Source: Streptomyces griseoviridis (GTDB taxonomy: Bacteria > Actinomycetota > Actinomycetes > Streptomycetales > Streptomycetaceae). From it: a stretch of 64,000 nucleotides of DNA. Under the pieces are notes generated by a model, which worked only from the letters and a program-made list of their open reading frames with translations, was not told where the DNA came from and ran no database searches. The stretch covers positions 1,240,001 through 1,304,000 of the forward strand of contig NZ_CP029078.1 of the NCBI RefSeq assembly GCF_005222485.1. The letters are read 5' to 3'. A program made the translations under genes and the position numbers. Below, one piece after another: positions 41,463 through 49,767 of the stretch; the stretch's first letter is position 1, and each line of letters begins with the position of its first letter.

Positions 41463-44357
41463 TCAGGGTCCCGAGGCGGACAGAACGGGCGGCGGCGGTC
41501 CGCCCGTGCGCAGGGCCTCCGTCAGGTCGGCCCGCCGGTTCACCCCCAACTTCCGGTACACGCTGGTCAGATGGAGCTCGATCGTACGCACCGTCACGAA
41601 GAGGGACTCCGCGACCTCCCGGTTGCCCGCCCCCGCGGCGACCAGACCGGCCACCGTGCGCTCGGTGCCGGTCAGCATGTCGAGCGGGGACGCGGTGATC
41701 TCCCGCATCCGGCCGCCGGCCGCCACCAGGTCCTCCCTGGCCTGCCGGGCGAGGGCCACACAGCCGCTGCGCCGGGCGAGCCCGACGGCCTCCCGCAGAT
41801 GGTCGCGCGCCTCCCGCACCGCTCCGCCGGCCAGCACCGCCCGCCCGAGCAGCAGCAGCGCCCGCGCGTGCTGGACGCGCGCGGGTGAGGACTCCAGCAG
41901 GGCGACCGCCTCGCGCAGCGGCCCCGCCCCGGCGGGCCCCGGTGCGGCGGCGCCGCGCGCCAGCAGGGCGTACCCGTGGGCGCGCGGGGTGTCCCAGCGG
42001 GCGGCGAGCCGGGCGCCGTGCTCGGCGGCCTCGCGCGCCTCGGCGGTCCTGCCGAGTCCGCCGAGCAGACAGGCGGCCTCCAGCCACCAGGGCGCGAAGA
42101 CGGGGTTGCCGAGCCCGGCCGAGGCCAGCGAGTCGCCGCAGCCGCGGAACGTGTCGAGGGCGCCGTCCAGGTCGCCCCGTGCGGCCCGTACCCGGCCCCG
42201 CGCCATCAGGTACCAGTGGTACTCCCAGGCGAAGCGGTCCAGGTGGGGCCGTTTGATCGCGGCGAGGGCCTCCTCGGCGCGGGCCACCTCGCCGCGTTCG
42301 GTGAGGGCCGCCGCGTAGGCGGTGTGCGGCATGGTGGTGCTGTCGCCCCAGCGTTCCTGCCCGAGGATCTCCAGCGAGGTCTGGGCGTCCGCGAGCGCGT
42401 CCGCGACCTCGCCGTTCTCCAGGCGGTACAGGGAGCGGGTGGAGAGCGCCAGGACGTACGTCCAGACCGCGGCGGAGTCCCGGCTGCCGCGCAGCACCGT
42501 CTCCAGGGCGTCGTCGGCGGCCTGGTTCTCGTCGGCGAGGGACAGCGCGAGGGAGGCGGGCAGCAGCGACCACGCGCCGAGCGGGACACCGGGGGCGCGC
42601 AGCGCGCGGCGGGCCCGCCGTACGCTCTCGGCGGCCGGCCGGCCGTCGACGGCGCCGAGCACGCTCAGCATGGCGAGCTGCTGCCGTTCGGCGGGGGTGT
42701 CGCCGGGCGGCGGGGTGAGGTCCCTGGTGCGGCGCAGCACCTCGGGGAGGGTGGACTTCTCGTCGGCGCCGACGATCAGCAGGGCCGACTCGGCGAGGGT
42801 GCGCAGTTCGCGGTCGGCGGGCTCGGGGTCGGCGCCGAGCCCCGCGTCGAGGTCGGCGAGCGCGTCGGCGAGCACCCGGGTGCCGTCGGGCGAGCGCTGC
42901 ACGCTGAGGCAGGTCAGGGCGAGTTGGACGGCCGTCGCGGTGCGGGCGCGGAGGTCGGTGGTGAGGGTGTGCGCGTCGTGCAACAGGCTGACCGAGCGGC
43001 GCGGGTCGGTCTCGGCGAGGGCCTTGCCGAGCCGGGTGAGGACGTCGGGGTCGTCGGGTTCGGCCTCCCTGACCCGTTCCAGGTAGCGGGCGGTGGCCTC
43101 GGGGGCGCCGCGCTGCTCGGCCTGGGCGGCGGCGGCCCGCAGCACGGAGGTGGCCCAGGCGTCGACCGGTCCCGGCACGGCGAGGATCTGGGCCGCGGTC
43201 TCCTCGGGTGAGCGTCCGATGTCGGAGAGCAGCCGGGCGGCGCGCAGCCGCAGCGCGGCCACCCCGGCGGCGCCGAGCGGGTCGAGGACGGCGGCGCGCA
43301 CCAGGTCGTGGACGGGTTCGCGGCGGCTGCGGTGGACCAGGCCCGCCTGCCGCAGGATCTCCACGCCCTCCTCGACGTGCAGGGCGGACACCCCGACGAG
43401 GGCGGCGAGGTAGGCGGTGTCCTCGTCGCCGAGGACGGCGAGCGCGAGCAGCACCTCGCGCACCCAGCCGGGCTGGTCGACGAGGGTGCCCTGCACGGAC
43501 GCGGCGACGATCCGCCCGCCGACCTCGGCGATCTGCCGGGTCCCCGCCTCGTCAGGGCCGAGGCCCGCGGTGCGCAGGTCGCGCAGCAGCCGTACGGCGT
43601 CGAGGGGGCTGCCGCCGGTGACGGAGACGAGCCGGGTGACGAACCCGGGCTCGGGCCGCTGTCCCGGGAAGACCCGGGCGACGAGTTCGGTCACCTCGGC
43701 GGTGTCCAGCGGGCCGAGGCGCAGCGAGGCGGGCAGGTGGTGGGCGGCCAGGTCGGAGAGGGCGTCGGGGGCGCCGAGTCCCGCCTCCGTGCGGTGCGCG
43801 GCGACCACGAGGAGCGGCAGCCCGTCGGCGCGGCGCAGCAGGAAGTCGAGCCAGCGCAGGGAGCGTTCGTCGCACCAGTGGGCGTCGTCGAGGACCAGTA
43901 CCAGGGGGCCTTCGGCCATCAGGTTGACGGCGAGCCAGTACAGGCCCTGGAGGACGGAGAAGGTGCCCTCGGGGGCGCCGAGTCCTTCGAGGGTCTCGGG
44001 GTCGGCGGCGAGTGCGGGCAGGGCGCGGCGGGCGCCGCCGTCGAGGAGGTGGGAGGCGCGGCCCTTGCGGCTGGTCAGGCCGAGCCGGGCGCAGAGCGCG
44101 CGGACCCCGCTGTAGCCGGTGCCGGCGTCGACGGCGCGGCAGCCGCCGTGCAGGACGGTCATGCCGGCGAAGGGGCCGCCGTCGGCGACGGCGGCGCGCA
44201 GCAGGGCGGTCTTGCCCGCGCCAGCCGGACCGTCGACGAGGACCAGCCGGGGCCGGCCCGCGCGGGCGGCCTCGGCGTGCCGGGCGAGGGCCTCGAGGTG
44301 GCGGGCCCGTCCGACCAGCGGCGGTGCGGAGGGGGCGGTACGGGCCCGTTCGCTCAC
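41463..44357 (-). CDS. fscRIV: LAL-type LuxR regulator with canonical Walker A
   Basis: A 964-residue LAL regulator whose P-loop is complete: LVLVDGPAGAGKTALLRAA. Walker B is PLVLVLDDAHWCDERSLRWL. The centre is TPR-like and the C-terminus has the LuxR helix-turn-helix (LTGTERTVAGLVAAGAGNR to RTIELHLTSVYRKLGV). It is the only one of the three adjacent LAL proteins with an intact ATP site and may therefore be the energy-using switch. It starts at GTG 44357 with GAGGGAG upstream. It is divergent from the glycosyltransferase gene across a 335-base region containing a PimM-type operator. Confidence 0.85.
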   Translation of the reverse strand: MSERARTAPSAPPLVGRARHLEALARHAEAARAGRPRLVLVDGPAGAGKTALLRAAVADGGPFAGMTVLHGGCRAVDAGTGYSGVRALCARLGLTSRKGRASHLLDGGARRALPALAADPETLEGLGAPEGTFSVLQGLYWLAVNLMAEGPLVLVLDDAHWCDERSLRWLDFLLRRADGLPLLVVAAHRTEAGLGAPDALSDLAAHHLPASLRLGPLDTAEVTELVARVFPGQRPEPGFVTRLVSVTGGSPLDAVRLLRDLRTAGLGPDEAGTRQIAEVGGRIVAASVQGTLVDQPGWVREVLLALAVLGDEDTAYLAALVGVSALHVEEGVEILRQAGLVHRSRREPVHDLVRAAVLDPLGAAGVAALRLRAARLLSDIGRSPEETAAQILAVPGPVDAWATSVLRAAAAQAEQRGAPEATARYLERVREAEPDDPDVLTRLGKALAETDPRRSVSLLHDAHTLTTDLRARTATAVQLALTCLSVQRSPDGTRVLADALADLDAGLGADPEPADRELRTLAESALLIVGADEKSTLPEVLRRTRDLTPPPGDTPAERQQLAMLSVLGAVDGRPAAESVRRARRALRAPGVPLGAWSLLPASLALSLADENQAADDALETVLRGSRDSAAVWTYVLALSTRSLYRLENGEVADALADAQTSLEILGQERWGDSTTMPHTAYAAALTERGEVARAEEALAAIKRPHLDRFAWEYHWYLMARGRVRAARGDLDGALDTFRGCGDSLASAGLGNPVFAPWWLEAACLLGGLGRTAEAREAAEHGARLAARWDTPRAHGYALLARGAAAPGPAGAGPLREAVALLESSPARVQHARALLLLGRAVLAGGAVREARDHLREAVGLARRSGCVALARQAREDLVAAGGRMREITASPLDMLTGTERTVAGLVAAGAGNREVAESLFVTVRTIELHLTSVYRKLGVNRRADLTEALRTGGPPPPVLSASGP

Positions 44358-44520
44358 TTGCTCTCCCTCGCGTCGTACAAGGCCGGGACGGCGGCCGGCG
44401 GTCACCGGGGCGGGCGCGTTCGCATCGGCCGGTGGCGATCACCGTCCCGGGTCGCACCTGCCCCGCCTGAACCTCATCTACGCACATTCGGGGGGCTCGA
44501 CGGCGGCGGGGGCGCGATGT

Positions 44521-44536
44521 CTAAGGATTTCCCCGG
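44521..44536. promoter_or_regulatory. PAS-LuxR (PimM-type) operator
   Basis: The sequence ctaaggatttccccgg matches the published PimM consensus CTVGGGAWWTCCCBAG at 14 of 16 positions. It lies midway between the divergent starts of fscRIV (44357) and fscMI (44693), so one site could serve both. The regulator would be the PAS-LuxR protein encoded at 34410-35078. Confidence 0.6.
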
Positions 44537-44692
44537 TAGCTGCCATGAGATCAAGTGAGGGTGCCCCCGGCGACGCCTGTGACGGAGTCGGCCGGCACAC
44601 CGCACACCGCACGACTGTCCCCGCGCCCGTCCACGTGTGACCGGCGGACCGCGGCCACCCTCGGCGCCACCTCGTGAAAGGGCATCCCACCC

Positions 44693-46069
44693 ATGGACTC
44701 CGCCGCCCGGCCGATCCTCTTCGTCAGCCTCCCCGAGAGCGGCCTGCTCAACCCGTTGCTGGTGCTGGCGGGCGAGCTGGCCCGCCGCGGTGTCCCCGAC
44801 CTGTGGTTCGCGACCGACGAGAGCCGCCGCGAGGAGGTGACGGCGCTCGGCGCCGCCTCGCCGGTGTCGTTCGCGTCGCTGGGCGCGACGGTGTCCGAGC
44901 TGTCCGCGGTGACCTGGGACGACGACGTGTACCGGGAGGTCACCCAGTCGTCCCGGTTCAAGGCGCACCGCGCGGTGGTCAGGCAGTCCTACAAGCCGGC
45001 GCTCCAGGCCCGCAAGTACCGGGAGCTGGAGAAGGTCGTGGACGAGGTGCGGCCCGCGCTGCTGGTCGTGGACTGCGTGGCCGGTTTCGCCGTCGACCTG
45101 GCGCTGACCCGGAACATCCCGTACGTGCTCAATGTGCCGTTCGTCGCGAGCAACGTGCTGACCTCGCACAACCCGTTCGGCGCGTCGTACACCCCGAAGA
45201 ACTTCCCGGTCCCCAACTCCGGGCTGCCGCTGGCGATGTCGGCCCGGCAGCGGCTGGCCAACACGCTCTTCAAGTGGCGCACCCTCGGCATGTTCCTCGG
45301 CCCGCGGATGGGCAAGGTGCTGCGGGAGGACGCGGCGATCCGCAAGGAGCTCGGCATCACCCCGCCCAACGCGATGACCCGCGTCGACCGGGCGGCCGCC
45401 GTGCTGTGCGCGTCGATCGCCGAGCTCGACTACCCCTTCGACATCCCCGCGAAGCTGAACCTGGTGGGGGCCGTGCTGCCGCCGCTGCCCGAGGCGCCGG
45501 ACGACGACGAGGTGTCGGACTGGCTCGACGGGCAGTCCTCGGTGGTCTACATGGGCTTCGGCACCATCACCCGGCTGACCCGCCCGGAGGTCGAGGCGCT
45601 GGTGGAGGTGGCGCGGCGGATGGCGGACACCCACCAGTTCCTGTGGAAGCTCCCCGCCGAGCAGCAGCATCTGCTGCCGCCCGCCGCGTCGCTGCCGGCG
45701 AACCTGCGGGTGGAGAAGTGGGTGCCCTCGCAGCTCGACGTGCTCGCCCACCCGAACGTGTCGGCGTTCTTCTCGCACGGCGGCGGCAACGCCTACCACG
45801 AGGGCGTCTACTTCGGGAAGCCGCAGGTGGTGCGCCCGCTGTGGGTGGACTGCTTCGACCAGGCGGTGCGCGGCCGGGACTTCGGCATCAGCCTGACCCT
45901 GGACCGGCCGCACACCGTCGACGTCGACGACGTCGTCGACAAGCTGACCCGTGTCACCGCCGAGCCGTCGTTCCGTGAGCGGGCCGAGCGTCTCGGCGCG
46001 CTGCAGAGGGCGGCCGGTGGCCGCAAGACCGCCGCCGACCTCGTGCTCGGCCTGCTCCCCGCGGCGTGA
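44693..46069 (+). CDS. fscMI: Polyene glycosyltransferase (mycosaminyl transferase)
   Basis: A 458-residue GT-B glycosyltransferase of the macrolide/UGT type (GT1). The N-terminal acceptor half begins RPILFVSLPESGLLNPLLVLA. The donor half has VVYMGFGTITRLTRPEVEAL, then WVPSQLDVLAHPNVSAFFSHGGGNAYHEGV, the nucleotide-sugar signature with the His-Gly-Gly-Gly run. It should attach GDP-mycosamine to the macrolactone, as NysDI, AmphDI and FscMI do. It is followed by the matching aminotransferase gene 59 bases on. A PimM-type operator lies about 157 bases upstream. The identity with FscMI is inferred from order and family. Confidence 0.88.
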   Translation: MDSAARPILFVSLPESGLLNPLLVLAGELARRGVPDLWFATDESRREEVTALGAASPVSFASLGATVSELSAVTWDDDVYREVTQSSRFKAHRAVVRQSYKPALQARKYRELEKVVDEVRPALLVVDCVAGFAVDLALTRNIPYVLNVPFVASNVLTSHNPFGASYTPKNFPVPNSGLPLAMSARQRLANTLFKWRTLGMFLGPRMGKVLREDAAIRKELGITPPNAMTRVDRAAAVLCASIAELDYPFDIPAKLNLVGAVLPPLPEAPDDDEVSDWLDGQSSVVYMGFGTITRLTRPEVEALVEVARRMADTHQFLWKLPAEQQHLLPPAASLPANLRVEKWVPSQLDVLAHPNVSAFFSHGGGNAYHEGVYFGKPQVVRPLWVDCFDQAVRGRDFGISLTLDRPHTVDVDDVVDKLTRVTAEPSFRERAERLGALQRAAGGRKTAADLVLGLLPAA

Positions 46070-46128
46070 GCGCCCCGCGCCCGCCCGCCCCCATCCCGCG
46101 TCAGCCAAGCGACAGCAGCGAGGACTTC

Positions 46129-47187
46129 ATGGCCTTCACCCATCCCGTCTCCCGGCCGAGTCTGGACGGCCGCGAGCTGGAGTACGTCACCGACGCCGTC
46201 TCGGCCGGCTGGATCTCCTCCCAGGGGCCCTACGTCCAGCGGTTCGAGGAGGCGTTCGCCGCGTGGAACGGGGTCGCCCACGGCGTCGCCTGCTCCTCGG
46301 GCACCGCCGCCCTGACCCTGGCGCTGCGCGCGCTGGGCATCGGTCCCGGCGACGAGGTGATCGTGCCGGAGTTCACGATGGTCGCCTCCGCGTGGGCGGT
46401 CACCTACACCGGCGCCACGCCCGTCTTCGTGGACTGCGGCGACGACCTGAACATCGACGTGGCCCGCATCGAGGAGAAGATCACCCCGCGCACCCGGGCG
46501 ATCATGCCGGTGCACATCTACGGGCGGCGCTGCGACATGGACGCCGTGATGGACCTCGCCCACCAGTACAACCTGCGGGTGGTGGAGGACTCGGCGGAGG
46601 CCCACGGGGTGCGTCCGGTGGGTGACATCGCCTGTTTCTCGCTGTTCGCCAACAAGATCATCACGGCCGGCGAGGGCGGCATCTGCCTCACCGAGGACCC
46701 GCGGCTGGCACGGCAGTTGGACCACCTGCGGGCGATGGCCTTCACCCGCGACCACAGCTTCCTGCACAAGAAACTGGCCTACAACTTCCGGATGACGGCG
46801 ATGCAGGCCGCCGTCGCGCTGGCCCAGGTGGAGCGGCTCGACGACATCCTCGCCGCCCGTCGGGAGATCGAGGCCCGCTACGACGCGGGCCTCAAGGACA
46901 TCCCCGGGATCACCCTGATGCCGGCCCGTGACGTGCTGTGGATGTACGACCTGCGGGCCGAGCGGCGGGAGGAGCTGCGCGCCCATCTCGACGCGCGCGG
47001 GGTGGAGACCCGGCTGTTCTTCAAGCCGATGAGCCGCCAGCCCGGCTACCTCGACCCGGTGTGGCCGACCCTCAACGCCCACCGGCTCAGCGAGGACGGC
47101 CTCTATCTGCCCACCCACACCGGGCTGACCGCGGCCGACCAGGAGTACATCACCGGCGCCGTCCGGGAGTTCTACACCGGGGGCTGA
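46129..47187 (+). CDS. fscMII: GDP-sugar aminotransferase for mycosamine (DegT family)
   Basis: A 352-residue PLP-dependent sugar aminotransferase of the DegT/DnrJ/EryC1 family. Key parts are SSGTAALTLALRALGIG (phosphate binding), VVEDSAEAHGV (Asp that holds the pyridine N) and FANKIITAGEGGI (the Schiff-base Lys). It should convert GDP-3-keto-6-deoxymannose to GDP-mycosamine, as NysDIII does; the length is the same as NysDIII. The start is ATG 46129 after GAGGAC. The 4,6-dehydratase that provides its substrate is not in this window. It is the second gene of the plus-strand run from fscMI to fscA. Confidence 0.88.
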   Translation: MAFTHPVSRPSLDGRELEYVTDAVSAGWISSQGPYVQRFEEAFAAWNGVAHGVACSSGTAALTLALRALGIGPGDEVIVPEFTMVASAWAVTYTGATPVFVDCGDDLNIDVARIEEKITPRTRAIMPVHIYGRRCDMDAVMDLAHQYNLRVVEDSAEAHGVRPVGDIACFSLFANKIITAGEGGICLTEDPRLARQLDHLRAMAFTRDHSFLHKKLAYNFRMTAMQAAVALAQVERLDDILAARREIEARYDAGLKDIPGITLMPARDVLWMYDLRAERREELRAHLDARGVETRLFFKPMSRQPGYLDPVWPTLNAHRLSEDGLYLPTHTGLTAADQEYITGAVREFYTGG

Positions 47188-47282
47188 CCGGGGGCCCGCC
47201 GCGGCGGGCCGCCGCACCCGCCCGCCGCCGGGCCCGACCGGGCCCGGTCCGCCGACCGCAGGACGATGAACAAGGAGCGGAC

Positions 47283-48464
47283 ATGACGACCAGCCCCGGC
47301 CCCACGGTGGTCGACTTCCCGTTGCGCACGCCCGAGGAACCGCTGCCGCTGTCCCAGTACGCGAGCCACCGGGAGCAGAGCGGACTGGTCAGGTCCCATC
47401 TGCCGAACGGCGTGCCGATCTGGCTGGTCACCCGGCACGAGGACGTGCGCGCGGTGCTCACCCACCCGAAGATCAGCGCCAACCCGGACAACGAGGGGTT
47501 CCCCAACGTCGGCGCGACGATGGGCGTGCCCAAGCAGGACCAGATCCCCGGCTGGTTCGTGGGCCTCGACTCCCCCGAGCACGACCGGTTCCGCAAGGTC
47601 CTCATCCCCGAGTTCACCGTGCGCCGGGTCAGGGAGCTGCGGCCTGCCGTGGAGCGGACCGTGGACGAGCGCATCGACGCCATGCTGGCCGGCGGCAACA
47701 CCGCCGACCTGGTGGAGGACTTCGCGCTGCCGGTGCCGTCGCTCGTCATCTCCTCGCTGCTGGGCGTGCCCTCGGCCGACCGTGACTTCTTCGAGTCGCG
47801 TACCCGCACCCTGGTCGCCATCCGCACCTCGACCGACGAGCAACGCGCCATCGCGACCCGGGAGTTGCTGCGGTACATCAACCGTCTCATCGCCATCAAG
47901 GAGAAGTGGCGCGGCGAGGACCTGATCAGCCGGCTGCTGTCGACGGGCCAGCTCAGCAACGAGGAACTCTCCGGCGTCCTGCTGCTCCTGCTGATCGCCG
48001 GCCACGAGACCACCGCGAACAACATCGGGCTCGGCGTGGTGACGCTGCTGTCCAACCCGGAGTGGATCGGCAGCGACAAGGTCGTGGAGGAGCTGCTGCG
48101 GCTGCACTCGGTGGCCGACATGGTCGCGCTCAGGGTGGCCGTCGACGACGTGGAGATCGCCGGGCAGCTGATCCGCAAGGGCGAGGGCATCGTGCCGCTG
48201 ATCGCCGCGGCCAACCACGACACCGAGGTCTTCGGCTGCCCGCACGCCTTCAACCCGGAGCGCGCCGAGCGCCGGCACATCGCCTTCGGGTACGGCGTCC
48301 ACCAGTGCCTGGGGCAGAACCTGGTCCGGGTCGAGATGGAGATCGCCTACCGCAGGCTGTTCGAGCGCATCCCGACCCTGGAACTGGCCGTCCCGATGGA
48401 CGAGTTGGCGTTCAAGTACGACGGGATCCTGTTCGGCCTCCACGAGTTGCCGGTGCGCTGGTAG
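47283..48464 (+). CDS. fscP: Cytochrome P450 for oxidation of the exocyclic methyl
   Basis: A 393-residue bacterial P450. The I-helix motif is LLLIAGHETTANN, the ExxR pair is EELLRLHSVADMVALR, and the haem loop is FGYGVHQCLGQNLVR with the ligand Cys. It is soluble, as usual in streptomycetes. The counterparts AmphN, NysN and FscP turn the C-16 methyl branch of the polyene into a carboxyl group. The next gene encodes a ferredoxin, 82 bases on, which is the expected electron donor. ATG 47283 follows AAGGAGCGG. Whether this enzyme acts before or after glycosylation cannot be read from sequence. Confidence 0.88.
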   Translation: MTTSPGPTVVDFPLRTPEEPLPLSQYASHREQSGLVRSHLPNGVPIWLVTRHEDVRAVLTHPKISANPDNEGFPNVGATMGVPKQDQIPGWFVGLDSPEHDRFRKVLIPEFTVRRVRELRPAVERTVDERIDAMLAGGNTADLVEDFALPVPSLVISSLLGVPSADRDFFESRTRTLVAIRTSTDEQRAIATRELLRYINRLIAIKEKWRGEDLISRLLSTGQLSNEELSGVLLLLLIAGHETTANNIGLGVVTLLSNPEWIGSDKVVEELLRLHSVADMVALRVAVDDVEIAGQLIRKGEGIVPLIAAANHDTEVFGCPHAFNPERAERRHIAFGYGVHQCLGQNLVRVEMEIAYRRLFERIPTLELAVPMDELAFKYDGILFGLHELPVRW

Positions 48465-48546
48465 CCACCGGCCGCGGGTGCCGCCGGACGGTCCCGGCGG
48501 CACCCGCGCATCCCCGGTCCCCCACCACCCCAAGGAGCCAAGGATC

Positions 48547-48741
48547 ATGCGTGTCACCGTCGACAGGGAGAGCTGCGTCGGAGCGGGCCAGTGCGTGCTG
48601 AACGCGCCCGACGTCTTCGACCAGGACGACGACGGTTTCGTCGTCCTGCTGGCGGAGGAACCCGGCGACGCGGACCCGGGCGCCGTCCGCGCGGCGGGCG
48701 ACCTGTGCCCGTCCCGCTCGGTCACCGTCCACGAGGACTGA
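48547..48741 (+). CDS. fscFE: Single-cluster ferredoxin, partner of the P450
   Basis: A 64-residue ferredoxin with three Cys, in ESCVGAGQCVLNAPDVF and GDLCPSRSVTV. This spacing is that of a [3Fe-4S] ferredoxin that serves streptomycete CYP105 enzymes. The acidic surface fits docking on the P450. The ATG at 48547 follows AAGGAGCCAAGG. It sits directly after fscP and before the thioesterase gene. No reductase gene is present nearby, so electrons must come from a general ferredoxin reductase. Confidence 0.9.
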   Translation: MRVTVDRESCVGAGQCVLNAPDVFDQDDDGFVVLLAEEPGDADPGAVRAAGDLCPSRSVTVHED

Positions 48742-48803
48742 CACCCGCCCGCCCCACGGCCGGCGGGACCCCGCCGGCCCGCACCACTGAAGGGACACAC
48801 ACC

Positions 48804-49562
48804 GTGACCACCGCTGCTGACGAGATCGCGGCCCGCTGGCTGCGGCGCTACCACCCGGCCGACGCCGACGCGGTCCGGCTGGTCTGCTTCCCGCACGCCG
48901 GGGGCTCCGCGAGCTTCTACCACCCGGTCTCGGCGCGGTTCGCGCCGTCCGCCGAGGTGATCTCGCTCCAGTACCCCGGCCGCCAGGACCGGCGCAAGGA
49001 ACCCTGCGTCGCGGACCTCGGCACCCTCGCCGACCTGATCACCGAGCAGCTGCTCGCCCTCGACGACCGCCCGACCGTCTTCTTCGGGCACAGCATGGGC
49101 GCCGCACTGGCGTTCGAGACGGCGTGGCGGCTGGAGCAGAAGGACGCCGGACCGCGCGAGATCCTCGCCTCCGGGCGCCGCGCCCCCTCCACCACCCGCG
49201 CCGAGGAGGTCCACCTCCGCGACGACGACGGCATCGTCGCCGAGATGAAGCGCCTCAACGGCACCGCGGCCGGTGTCCTCGGCGACGAGGAGATCCTGCG
49301 GATGGCGCTGCCCGCGCTGCGCGGCGACTACCGCGCCATCGAGACGTACTCCTGCCCGGCCGACCGCCGGGTGCGCTGCGACATCACCGTCCTCACCGGC
49401 GACGCCGACCCGCTGACCACGGTCGCGGAGGCCCAGCGCTGGCAGGACCACACCAGCGGCGCGTACCGGCTGCGGAGCTACGAGGGAGGCCACTTCTTCC
49501 TCGTCCAGCACCTGGCCGCGGTCCAGGCCGAGATCGCCCGCGCCCTCACCCCGGCCTCCTGA
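48804..49562 (+). CDS. fscTE: Type II thioesterase of polyene cluster
   Basis: A 252-residue external thioesterase: RLVCFPHAGGSASFYHPV, then VFFGHSMGAALAFE with the Ser, GDADPLTTVAEA with the Asp, and YEGGHFFLVQ with the His. It should hydrolyse stalled or wrongly primed acyl chains on the PKS carrier domains and is not the chain-ending domain. It starts at GTG 48804 with GAAGGGAC upstream. It differs in length and sequence from the thioesterase at 16311-17165, which belongs to the halogenation operon. About 200 bases separate it from pabAB. Confidence 0.88.
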   Translation: MTTAADEIAARWLRRYHPADADAVRLVCFPHAGGSASFYHPVSARFAPSAEVISLQYPGRQDRRKEPCVADLGTLADLITEQLLALDDRPTVFFGHSMGAALAFETAWRLEQKDAGPREILASGRRAPSTTRAEEVHLRDDDGIVAEMKRLNGTAAGVLGDEEILRMALPALRGDYRAIETYSCPADRRVRCDITVLTGDADPLTTVAEAQRWQDHTSGAYRLRSYEGGHFFLVQHLAAVQAEIARALTPAS

Positions 49563-49767
49563 GCGTCCGGCCCGGGTGGGTGGCGGGACCACCCCCCGGG
49601 CAGGCGCTGGAGCCGTGACCGAAGCACGCCGACCGGCATCGTGCCTGAGCACGTCCGCCGCGGCCGGGGCCGCCACGCAGCAGGAGAACCGTCCACGGCC
49701 GGACGGCACCCCCGTCCGTCGCCTCCCACGTCACTTTCCGCTCACGCGCCTCCTGGACAAGGACACC

